Assembly: GCA_003439945.1 (NCBI GenBank)
Contig: QVRM01004859.1
Span: 62,001-126,000, forward strand
Length of the DNA stretch: 64,000 nt
Origin: Dermanyssus gallinae
Lineage: Eukaryota > Arthropoda > Arachnida > Mesostigmata > Dermanyssidae
Direction: 5' to 3'
The notes below the pieces were generated by a model, which made no database searches, had not been told where the DNA came from, and saw nothing but the letters and a program-made list of their open reading frames with translations. Of this stretch, positions 33,219 to 43,640 are shown in pieces; positions within the stretch are counted from its first letter, which is position 1; every line of letters starts with the position of its first letter. The position numbers were made by a program, and so were the translations under genes.

Positions 33219-33395
33219 TTGCATTGCAGACCGAGCAAGATGGCTTAGTGGCAAAGCCTTTGTCTTGCATTCGGGAGGACTGGGTTCACGACCCAGACCG
33301 GCCACTCTTAAATTGGTTTGCATGGTTTCCAATTTAGACAAGGTAAATGCCGAAGTGGATTAAAATTAGCCATAACATGAATAAACCGTACACGG
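33219..33395 (+). mobile_element. SINE-2: tRNA-derived SINE
   Basis: A textbook Pol III split promoter: A box TGGCTTAGTGG (33241-33251) and B box GGTTCACGACC (33283-33293) in a perfect CTGGG/CCCAG stem, 31 bp apart. An AT-richer tail follows with AAATTGGTTTGCATGG and GGTAAATGCCGAAGTGG, a layout common in invertebrate tRNA SINEs. The cloverleaf is imperfect and the sequence runs on past the acceptor end, so it is a SINE rather than a functional tRNA gene. Confidence 0.75.
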
Positions 33396-33554
33396 GCAAT
33401 TGCCTTACGGAAAAAAACAAATATATTAATTGAAAAAAAGTAAGCAGCTCGTCTAGAGTTAATTAGGCATAGTCATGTTGATCAACACTCTCCTTAATCG
33501 GAGTGCCGAACTCCACTGTCCTCGACGTGTGTCGTGAGTGACGTACCCATATAT

Positions 33555-33990
33555 AGTAAATCTAAATATCCAAGTATAGAGAAGAGTTCACAAGCTCAAG
33601 CAGCCTCCCGCAGCATAATGTATAGCATAACCGCACAGCGTCGCTTGCAAGCAAACGCCCTCCGCGACAAAACGTAATCACCTTGGATTTAGGTGAGTTT
33701 GTTTCTAGCCCATTTTCTTCCATGGCGGTAATGCGCGAGATGGCGTCAATGTTACGGTGAGCAGAAACGATCTCACCAGCATACATTACCACCACGGCAT
33801 GTTGAAACTCTTGACACGCACGCATTGAACAAGATCGGGTAGAAGCAACGTGAACGAGATGCAGTTAGGAGTTCCGACATTCTACATTAACTGAAGCAAG
33901 TCGCTTCTTTCCTGCACTAACAGCGTGCCGTCATCGAAGAAACTGGAGTTAACTTAAACGAGTGCCGCTTATGCCAATCTGACTGAAACG
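33555..33990 (-). pseudogene. LINE-A RT fragment
   Basis: Minus-strand frame 33825-33562 reads QEFQHAVVVMYAGEIVSAHR, then ISRITAMEENGLETN and RGGRLLASDAVRLCY. It aligns with QEYQKAVVVMYADDIVVAHR and downstream sequence of the 46588-48945 ORF. Upstream DNA (33826-33990) matches the sequence before the palm motif. The catalytic YADD is YAGE and the frame is broken upstream. Confidence 0.8.
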
Positions 33991-34146
33991 GTCGACCATA
34001 AAATCGCGCGGAGCTCTGAATTTGTATGTACTATTTGTTATCTCTGAGTGCCTGCGATTTGTTTCTGGCTTTGCAGGTGTCGCAATTTTTGTTTTAAATT
34101 AAACGGGTGACAATGCATTTATATATATATATATATATATAATATG

Positions 34147-34187
<41 letters not shown>

Positions 34188-35392
34188 CTTGTGCTTCCTG
34201 CCTATCACTAGGTCTTCTGTTTGTCTTGTTAATTCGGCTGTCGACTGAACCGCTGGGTGAACTGTGGCGTAAAATCTGTTGAACTGGCTTAGGCATCCCG
34301 GACGTCTACAACACGGCTGAGAATGAAAGGCAACTTTCAAAGTCAGCAAGTTTTTATAAAGCTGACTCACAACTAAACCGCTATCCGTTGCTCCTGGTTC
34401 AAATTCATGGCGAGAATGTTTGGAACAAATTTGTTGCTGTACCATGTGTGTGTGCAAAATTATTACATGTGTAAAACATAGTCTGCACTGCGTCGAAATC
34501 TATTTTAAACTGTTTTCATCTGGCTAGTTTGAAGGTTGTATATTGTAATTAGATGATTTGAAACTACCTCTCAATACTTCTGTGTACTTGAAGGCAAGCA
34601 TACCGTTTAGTCTAGACCCGACGGCCAGATTATGCCACCTTGTTTTGTCAGCCGTTTTGTAGAACCACTGGATATGATATGCAGATATGATTGAAGGAAT
34701 GATCACGATGGACACCCCACTGGATCTTCTACTGGTCTCCGGTAATAGATATTTTTTATTTTCTTTTTGAAACTTTACTTATTTAGGTCTATATATCTAG
34801 ACCTGTAATTTATAGTTTTCACAAAAATGGCCCCGCTGGCCTGTGTGGTCTTACTGATGATACCCGTGCTTTTCCCGTAGCTGGTACCCTCATGTACGTC
34901 GGTGGGACGACTTGAGATGCTCGATGACCCGGCGCCACCTGCTTCTCCAGGCGTGGTCTGTTCTTGCTTCCGTTCGATTACTTTCACGGCAGGCTGTGCA
35001 CTACCGTTAGCTGTCCACCTGTTCCTACCGATATACGAGTGGAATAAGCACCACCTATTACTGAACTTGATCAATTAGAAAGGCGTCTTCGTAATGTTTG
35101 GCAGCCAGTGAGTCGGTGCGAACCAACCAGAACACAGTGCGAGTGAGTAATATGAGTCTGCACTGGCCAAAGTCGATTACGGTGCAGACAACGTCGAGAT
35201 GAGACGGCACAGCATCTCTCGTTCTGCGTCCCGCATCGCCGTAAACCGCCTCGTTTTACGTGCAAAGCCGAAGCGTTCCTCCAGGCGGTCATACGAAGTT
35301 GAGCCACTGCTTCTTAAAACGCTCTCGTCGATCAGACGCCTTTTATAGCCCGTCAGCCTGAGAAAACTGGCTTTCCGCATTATAAACTCGTC

Positions 35393-35395
<3 letters not shown>
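33991..35395. other. Unassigned sequence with a TA tract
   Basis: Contains an imperfect TA tract of about 67 bp at 34116-34182 and otherwise no recognised gene or repeat. Confidence 0.4.
34116..34182. repeat. (TA)n microsatellite, imperfect
   Basis: TA runs separated by AATATGTATATGTA. Confidence 0.95.

Positions 35396-35431
<36 letters not shown>
35396..35431. repeat. (TA)n microsatellite
   Basis: Pure TA run of about 36 bp. Confidence 0.95.
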
Positions 35432-35434
<3 letters not shown>

Positions 35435-35689
35435 TAAAAAATGGCATTTCTTAAACATGACAAGTGGCCAAATACATACGCGATAAGTTAGCACGGTGTA
35501 GTACACTAGCAATAACCGTGCTATAAAAATAAAATATCACTTAGTGCTGGCAAGAAAAACAACAACAACAACAGCAACAACAAAATGACAGCGTTGTAAT
35601 TGATGAAAATAATCTATAAGAAACCCGTATAAAATAAAATGTTCGACAAAAAATCAAAACCTCACTGCCGTATTGCTAGAATATTTGCT

Positions 35690-37800
35690 TGTTGTCGTTG
35701 TCGTCATCGTCGTGGTCAGTAGTTAAAATGGATCGAGGCGAGAAAATATTCTGTCGTTGGACGCAGCGCGTATTGCTGCAGCGTTCTGCCAGTCATCTAG
35801 GTAGCCGGGGGGGGGGGGGTAGTTAGGTAGACACGTATCCCTTCTGCCCCCCCCCCAACACCCCTCGTAGCCTGGCTGGCTGGCCTGACGCCCCACGGGC
35901 ACGGCGCAAAACGCTAGGCGACGGCAGCGGTGGCAGTGGCAACGGCAAATTTCAATCAAGACCTCCGACCCCAATGGATCTCCAATACACGACGGTGACG
36001 CCGCTTCTGCTGGAGCTGCCGAGGCGCTGACCGGGCTGACGGGCGACAGGCGACGTTGTAAACCCAAGGCGATGGTAAATAAACTCATACGCACTCCTAC
36101 TACTACAACTACTACAACTACTACCACTACGACTACGACTACTGCTACTGGCAAATAAGGCGGCTGTGCGGGTGTCTGCTATCACTGTTCCCCCGGCCCG
36201 GTCCTCTGTCGGGATGAGATGTTCTCTGTACAGCCGCGTTTGCCTCTATCTGTCCACGCCCTCCATAAACTTTGGACGAAGACAACACCGGAGCTGACAC
36301 CCTGCTCCACCATGGCGGCGGTCTGGTGACTGGCCGCGCCGGGCCGCTGGCGGACCGCGACGACGGCGTACCAGCGTGTAGGGAACGAGCCAGCTAAGTT
36401 TATTATTAAGCAGAGTGAGTGAGTGAGTGAGCTGTTCTTGGTACTGGTGTCGCCGCCGCCGCTGCTGCTGTTGTGGATGTTGATTCTGCTGCTGCTGTTG
36501 TTGTTGTTGTTGTTGTTGCTGCGTCGACAGCTCATGTAGAGAAACACTCTCTTACAGATATACGCGTACGACAGCAACAACAGAGCAAAAAAAAGTTGCT
36601 AACAACAACGATGACAACAAAACAACAACAACAATATGAGCAACAACAATATGAGCAACAAGACAACAACAAAAATAACAACAACAACAACGACAACAAC
36701 AACAGCAACAAGACAACAACATGAGCAACAAAGACACCCGCGGTAGTGTTGTTGGCGGCAGGAGCAGCGGCATAACCAGCAACACTAGAACTGGTTCCAG
36801 CACGCGATGCAACAAATACCGCCGAATAAGTGAAAATATGATGATGATGGCGACAATGATGATGGTGATGATGACGATTGTGGTAATGATCATGTGCGGT
36901 AGCTGCAATATTAGAAAAAGAGCAGAGAGGGGCCCGGGCAGAAACGGAATAGTAGGACAATAAACGTCCCGTGCTAAATATTACAGAGTTCAGTAAACTT
37001 CGGTTTCGGCCGGTCGGCCGGGTAGAGGTAGTTTCGTAGCCCGCGATAGTACGTATTTGTACCGCGCGCGAGCATACCGTAACGTGGCGGGCACGGCATG
37101 CCGACGACCCGAGGCCCACGGGTGATGATACTATGTTTACCACTTAGGAAACAGGCCTGCTGTGCCTGACTATGCATGCACGCTCGCACGCTCGATTTAA
37201 TGACGGGTGAATGAAGGAATAAGGAAGGTTTTCGTCGGCTTTTCCTTGCCCTGTGCAGCCTCGACAAGACGCAGTCGAGTCTATCTTCTTCCCGGATAAT
37301 GACGCGCCTGATAGGAAAGAACAGGAACGGAGAAGAAGGAGGAGGCGGGAGAGGAGGAGAAAACGAAGACTACTACCAAGAAACAAATACAGATGATGAA
37401 GAAGAAGAAGAAGAACAAGAAGAAAACAACGAGAGACGAACAAAGAGGGTAAAAGTGAAAAAGACGATACGCAGACATGTGGGCGTCTGTCCTGTTGTTG
37501 TAGGCCTCCATGCGAAGATTCTCCTTCCAGTGGTGAGGCGCGGGCGAACGAGCCACCCCCGTGTCGGCCCCGCGACCGTCATTCGCCCAGCACGCTCGAG
37601 CCTGCGTCGACACCTCGATCTTCGATTATTTATGTGTATTTGCCTTCGATGATGCTCGCTTGTGTGCGTGTGTTTTTACGAGTCGTGAGTTTTTCTTATG
37701 GCCCGCATGGTTTTCTCCCGGCTTATCCCGACCAGTTCCAGTTGGTGTCGTCTTCTCAGCCGGCTGTCGTTTAAGGCGGTGGTGACCTAGAGTCGACCAG
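35690..37800. other. GC-richer island rich in trinucleotide repeats
   Basis: Includes a G run at 35809-35819, (ACT/ACG)n at 36095-36145, (GTGA)n at 36414-36430, (GTT)n at 36495-36520, a long (CAA)n-type tract at 36600-36730, (ATG)n at 36835-36880 and (GAA)n at 37396-37430. Overlapping frames up to 203 aa are homopolymeric (poly-Val, poly-Asn, poly-Leu) and absent from any recognised family. Plausibly UTR, intron or promoter of a developmental-type gene, but this is inference. Confidence 0.4.
36597..36725. repeat. (CAA)n-rich imperfect trinucleotide tract
   Basis: About 130 bp dominated by AAC/ACA units with GAC, ATG and AGC interruptions, including the doublet CAACAACAATATGAG. It reads as poly-Gln, poly-Asn or poly-Thr on one strand and poly-Val/Leu/Cys on the other, so frames here are uninformative. 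Confidence 0.85.
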
Positions 37801-39378
37801 TTTTTAGGAGATGCCTAGGAGTTTTTTTTTCCGTACCGCCCAACCTCTACCCTACCCTAAATACTGTCGTAGAAAAATGCTCCATTGTTCCGGCTTGGCC
37901 TTCGCGGATTCGCAGACTGACACGGTTTACTGTCTGTTCCCTGTACTGTTGTCAAAAACGCGATCGTGCGTAATGAACTAAAGGATCCATCAGGGCAACT
38001 CGGGGACGTTTTTGGCTTTTCGAATTTGAACAGCGTATTTTTAGCCGATGAAATGTTTAATTTATACTCCAAAGCGTATCCAACTTGTAATGATTTAGCA
38101 TAAATTAGGCAGTTCAGCTGGCACCATTAACTTAGTAGCAGTAACAACTGTCCTACTTAAGTTACTTCCTGAAGACATACATTACAGCGTCCGCTTTTTC
38201 AATAGCATCCGTAATATGTATCAGCGCACGTTTGGCTGTTCGGTGCATACACCGTAAGTAGATCTTTCTGATGCTTCTTGACTTCAACGCTTGATTTAAG
38301 TAAATTAGGCGAGTAAGTCGTGTATCGTTTTTATGCTTAAATCTAGAACCAGTTGACCAGACTCCTAATTATTCTCTCCCGTCGCTAACATCCTTCTATA
38401 TGTATGTCGAGTTTTACCTTATAGCTTCAGCACATTCTTTTGGTATGTTCATACATGTCAGGTCCTTCCGCATCCAAAAGGAATCGTCCACCGTTACGAG
38501 TATACCGACCGCGGGGTGCTACTTGATGTATTTCTTAACATGTTGTTCCATGAACCACAACGGACCTATCCTCTTTAGTCGTCTACTACTACATTAAGTA
38601 CGCCTTCGTTTTGTGCAACGTGATCTTGGTCATGCTTGCCGCAACCGTGGAGCCATGATTATAGACCAGGAAGCACCGCTATCTTGATCCGCTTCGTCGG
38701 GGCTTGCGTGTAAATGTAATCTAACGTCGCGGTAAGTTCACAGCAACGATTTGAGGCGGCTGGCTTAATTGGGTACACATCGCTTCTCAGCTTGTTGTAT
38801 TAATCGGTGCACTTATATTACGCACATCTAAATTCTCGAGCACGCTTTGCTGTCGGATGGTCATTCAATCCAGTGAACGTTGTAAAGCAGCTTCTGTATG
38901 TGAGACATTGCTTGCTTCGTCAGCCCTCCATCATTTCGACCCCCCCCCCCCCACTACTACGCTCCTCCGGCACTGAAGCGAAACACTATTATATTGCTAT
39001 AGTTAAGCCGCTCTAGTTAAAGGTATATTATGACCTAACGGATCTGACGTTACCGGTGCTGCACGCGTCCTCGTCGCGGTACGGTAATAAACGTAAGTGC
39101 CAAACCTATGTGGACTGTAGGAAGCACACTATCTCCTGGAGGACTTTTTAGCGAGGAGCGCCCTTACACAGGCTAGTATATTGCCACAATGACATTATCG
39201 ATTAGTCTATTCTATTAGTGGCCCCACTGTTCCGAGTAATCGTCTACGTCTCGCGTCGAATACAACTCCTGCGCACAGGACAACAACAAAGCTGCGTACA
39301 CAACCCACGTCTCCCGACTAGATGTAGAGGAACGCGTTTACCCAGTAAAGTTAACAGAGAGCGAGAATAGGAGAAAAC

Positions 39379-39380
<2 letters not shown>
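37801..39380. other. Unassigned sequence
   Basis: A C12 run at about 38941-38952. No gene was recognised. Confidence 0.35.

Positions 39381-39422
<42 letters not shown>
39381..39422. repeat. (TA)n microsatellite
   Basis: Pure AT run of about 42 bp. Confidence 0.95.
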
Positions 39423-39426
<4 letters not shown>

Positions 39427-39537
39427 TTTTTAAATGATATATGCGTTTATTGATTGCATTGTACGATGACCACGACTTCGTTGTTTGTAAGGCTAATGTC
39501 CGTGTAAACTTTCTCTCTACATACCATATGTAGAGAG

Positions 39538-39539
<2 letters not shown>

Positions 39540-39578
<39 letters not shown>

Positions 39579-39612
39579 TAGATAGAACGAGAGAGAGAGA
39601 GAGAGAGAAGGC
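39540..39612. repeat. Compound (TA)n-(GATA)n-(GA)n repeat
   Basis: TA run 39540-39575, then GATAGATAGA, then AGAGAGAGAG to about 39608. Confidence 0.95.
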
Positions 39613-39879
39613 GAGAGAGAAGGCCGCACAGCGCGGAAAAAACAAACAACGAGCCTAGTTAAAGTAACCTTAAACAATGCGACGAGTTACCACAAACTGA
39701 GTTGACAGATACCTAGTAGAGCTGCAATGAGAAGGAAGGGAACAAGCAACTAAAGGTAGTCGGCCAGCACACACAAAGCCCTTGACAGCTGTGCGCGCGG
39801 ACCGTGAACCAAGTGGCAGCTTTTTTTTAGATTCGCTTGTCTTCCCGCTTCCCGCTTCGAACACTGCGGTAAGAAATGT

Positions 39880-40430
39880 CGTTTCGTATCTCACTAGACA
39901 GACAAGCGTCGTCACAGCCGGCGCCTCTGCTACTCCCAACTACTTCTGCGGCTGTCTTTATCGTCGTCGTCATCGTCATCTTTCCCAAAAGCGCACGTCC
40001 CTCCCGTCGTCTTGCTTCACGACGAGCTGAGAGCTGCCAAGCATGAGATGGGAGAAATTTCCCAGCTCACTCGGTATGATCTAGACAGGCACGAGGAAAG
40101 ATACGACACTACCATATCGGCGGGCTGATTGACTTGACTCACTGGCTGGATGACTGAATATGGCGAAATCACTCGTTGTCGCGCTGCCGGGGGAAGCCGG
40201 CACGCTTCCCCGGCCGGTCGGCCCGAACGGAACTCGAGCCGGAAGCGAGACGAATGAATCAGGGGTGGCGGGCAATTTCAAACGATGACGCCACGGATTA
40301 TGCAGCAACAGCTGCTTTGTGTAGCCGCCGCCGCCGCTGCGGGTGTCGCGATCGACGAAGATGGAGAACGAGCAACAACAGAAGTGAATAGAAAAAAAGT
40401 GGCCAAGATGTCAGGGTAGCTCTGCGAGTA

Positions 40431-40465
<35 letters not shown>

Positions 40466-42140
40466 AAGCTTTAAAAGCACGCTTGCTGTCCTGCTTTTCA
40501 TCGCTCTTATGAATAGAGGCAAAGTCTGTTCTAATAATAATTGTCATCGTTGGTGAAGTAGAATTAGCTAAAATTGAAATATAGCCCTCGTTATCTGTAT
40601 TTTTCCACCGTGCCCTCGCTAGGCGTGATAAAGCTTTGGAAAATGTTTCATGACGGCACATGAAACGGGAATCTAAATATACCTATCCGATTTCGAGTTA
40701 CGACATTTTCAGCCGGCAAGCGAATTCTACCTAGCAATATATATCTATACCCTTCTTGGTATTGTATGATGTTCCCAGTAAGTACACTAGTGACGGTCCA
40801 AGGTGACTTGCAACGTTTATATACTTGCCCTGGGTCAAAAATTACCTTTCTGATATATATATATACACACACTGAGGTTTCTGATGATATATCTATGTAT
40901 ATAAGCAAACATCCACATGAATGGGGTAGCTCAACGGCTCGATGGAGGCGGTGACTTTGTAGTGAGGCGGTATTCGCCGGTGTTTGGCGGTAGACGTCGG
41001 GCGTTGGCATGCCCTGCGGTAGTAGCAAGCTGTTGACGTCCACATTGCTGAAGCCACCCCATTGCTTCTTTGTCCTGCCGATGGTGCTGCTGCTGCTGCT
41101 GGAGTTGGATCTATTTCGCAATTTCCTACTCTCAATTTCGCCCGGCGGCGGCAACAACCCAAAGAGCGGGCCAGACCTCTCTCTATCAAGGGGCCAGTGG
41201 TATAGGCAAAGGCGATGAGCTGAACGCTGAGGCAAAGGGCACGCCGGGCACTACTCATACTGAAAGGAGAGATCCCATAACAGAGACATCTGCTGGTAGG
41301 TGTCATAGGTGTGTGCCCTGGTGAAGGTGGCAGTCGGTTTCGATTAGGCGTCGTACGAGTCTCAGCATGGAACAGGACAACGTGCCGATGACGACAACAA
41401 CGACAACGATGACAACAACAAGAGGTTTGTGTATGTGAGCGGAACAGGAAATACACGTGAGAATGGGACACTCACATAGTACCGGTGTTGTAGCCGCTAG
41501 GATAGCTGGAGGCACTACTGCTGCTGCGGCTGAGCTCAGGCAGAGGAGACATTACGGACAAGTTGTTAACGCGACAGAGGACGACGACGACAACGACAGA
41601 ACAAAACAAACAGCTCAATCAGGAAAGTAGGGAAGTAGGTATGCTGTAGGTGGGATGTTAGGGGACAGCCAGACGGACAGGCGAGCAAGCAGGCGAACAG
41701 ATCGACAAACGGGCTAACACCCCGGACGAAGGGAAATAGTTACAGTTAATAGCGGGAAATGAGACGATGAGAAGGAAACAGAGCTAGCTGTAGAACACAT
41801 TTGCCCCACCACCCCGATCCCCCTTTATCCCCCCTCCCTCCCTCCCCCCCCCCCCCACATACGCACACACGTTAGTGAGTTGTCGTCCAGATCGTCGGGG
41901 CAAGCGGCGAAGAAATGCCAGAGTTTCCCGTGTCCGGCGGGCGGCTTGACACCGATGCTGACTGGGAGCCTGTCTGATCTATCCACCCCGCTGGGTGCAT
42001 GCTTGCGCCTAACACCGGCCTGCCTCTCTGTTAGAGAAATAGAGAGAGGGTTAACGTGGGGTTCACGCGGCATCACGATCTAGCAAACCGCGTTGAGGGG
42101 CTAGCGAGCATCGTCTTACACGGGTGATACTCGCTGCCGC
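39880..42140. other. GC-richer island with simple repeats
   Basis: GCC/CGC-rich (40325-40350), CTG-rich (41085-41100), CAA/CGA-rich (41390-41420, 41580-41610) and a C-rich stretch (41830-41856). The frames 41235-40648 (195 aa) and 41471-40893 (192 aa) overlap each other and show no domains. Treated as non-coding. Confidence 0.35.
40433..40463. repeat. (TA)n microsatellite
   Basis: Pure TA run of about 30 bp inside the GC-richer island. Confidence 0.95.
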
Positions 42141-42889
42141 CACCTAGGCTCTAGGCAAAGCTTCGTCGAGTCTTGAAGTCTGCTGCGGGGGTGAATCAAC
42201 CTGGACAAAAAACGCCGGTAATCAGTCCCTGTTTACAAGGATGCGGGGGGGCTTTAAGATAGACGCAGGCCTTGTTGACCCGTTGACGCAAAGAGTGTTA
42301 GCGAGGTATCCACCTGTAAAAGCAATACAATGTGATCGATACACTCGATGCTTGCCAAATGTATTCGATTCTTTTCGAAAAACTATTTTGGACTGGAGCA
42401 TTTTTTTAATATTCAGTTGGTTATACGAGAATAACACTGTGCCAAGAAAAACTTGGCAGTCGTAATTCCTGTTCTCAAGAAGAGTCCAAAGTTATATGTA
42501 GATACTTGTAGATCAGTTCAATCATAAATCGCATGTATCATCTTTGAAAAAAACTGTAAGCGGATTATATTTAAATTTTTTATTAAATCAAAGGCTTGTT
42601 GGAAGAGAGCTAAATCGGTTTTACTAAATGCTAATCCACGGAGTTCAACTCGTCAAAATAACTCCAAACTGAGCCAATATAGTAAATAATATGCTGGTAT
42701 TAGCTTGTGTACGTTTTTCTTCTCAAAAACACTTAATAGCCATGTGAAACGTGTGCAAAGTCTCAAATACTGAATGATACTGCCTCTCTATATAATGGAT
42801 CGTCAGTTATCTTGCCTGTATAGGGTTCTGCCTTCGCGTAAACGATAACTGTAGTGAGGCGCGTGCATGCCTCTGTGGCGTCCATCTTT
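42141..42889. other. Unassigned sequence
   Basis: No recognised feature. Composition becomes AT-rich again and stays so to the end of the window. Confidence 0.35.
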
Positions 42890-43640
42890 TTATTTTGCAT
42901 ATTTAGTTTAGATCTTAAAAAGGTTATCCCCGAATTGATATTTTATAAACTTTATGCTGATAGTCTGAAGTTCAACGGATTTTGTAACAGCGCTGACAAA
43001 GGACAAATACTACAGTGTGTAAATAACGAAGCGATTATATTGGTGCACATGTTTTGTTTAATAACAGAGGATTATAGCTACAACCTACGTGGGGAGGCTA
43101 TCTCTATTTCGAAGAGCATTGGGGACCTTAAGGTTGAAAGAATATTAAAAAATGGTTCCAGCTCCTCGCCCTTCCTGAGGCCATTTAGGTGAGAGGTTTT
43201 TAGTGGGTATTATGCCAACAACATCGGCATAGAGTCCCACACTACCCGCTTTGGGTGTGCGTAAAAGCATTTTCCCTCTCACAAAAAAAGAAAATTAGGG
43301 ACCTCTGCATTACGGTCACTTCAAAACTGAATTTTAGCACTTATATCACGCAAGCATCCGAAAAAAATCTAACACCATATTATTTATGATTACAATTTTT
43401 ACACGAGGCTTTGTAATAGTTTGGTTGTTCCTAATTGTATCTATTGTTGTAAGGTTTGACGGCCTTATTAAGACAAACACATTGAAACAGTTGAAGGTGT
43501 ACAGAGGAAATTTCTTCGTCATGTCTCATTGTATAGCACTGCCTATAATGCCATTGTGACAAGTCTTATTTCGAAACTGCAGTCCAGAGCGGATCTTTTT
43601 CATCAAACATAGCGAACTAATTTAAAATTCGTTCGTACAA
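42890..43640 (+). pseudogene. LINE-B (CR1/Jockey-like) RT fragment
   Basis: The frame 42854-43192 contains FYKLYADSLKFNGFCNSADK then QILQCVNN, matching the palm layout 'lYADDlKly....s..D...LQ', with Ser in place of the second Asp. After a broken stretch come YSYNLRGEAISISKSIGDLKV (pattern 'Y.l.g......vrDLGV') and IRDLCITVTSKLNFSTYITQ (43290-43350), then a decayed thumb region to about 43640. The DLGV-type motif occurs twice, separated by about 130 bp at 43150-43280 that reads like 3'-UTR sequence (GGTTTTTAGTGGGTA … CACACTACCCGCTTTGGG), so there is an insertion or a join of two copies. Related to 62140-62530. Confidence 0.65.

Noticed and set aside
33226..33305. Functional tRNA gene
   Set aside because: The promoter boxes are good, but the cloverleaf is imperfect and the sequence continues as a SINE body.
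36532..37143. 203-aa minus-strand open frame
   Set aside because: Its composition is poly-Leu/Cys/Val/His from AAC, ATG and CAA repeats. There is no domain, and overlapping frames on both strands are equally open.
40648..41235. 195-aa minus-strand open frame
   Set aside because: It overlaps a 192-aa frame on the same strand in another phase, is rich in Ser/Pro/Arg from repeats, and has no recognisable motif.
43150..43280. Separate host exon between LINE-B pieces
   Set aside because: It reads as LINE 3'-UTR-like sequence with no coding pattern.
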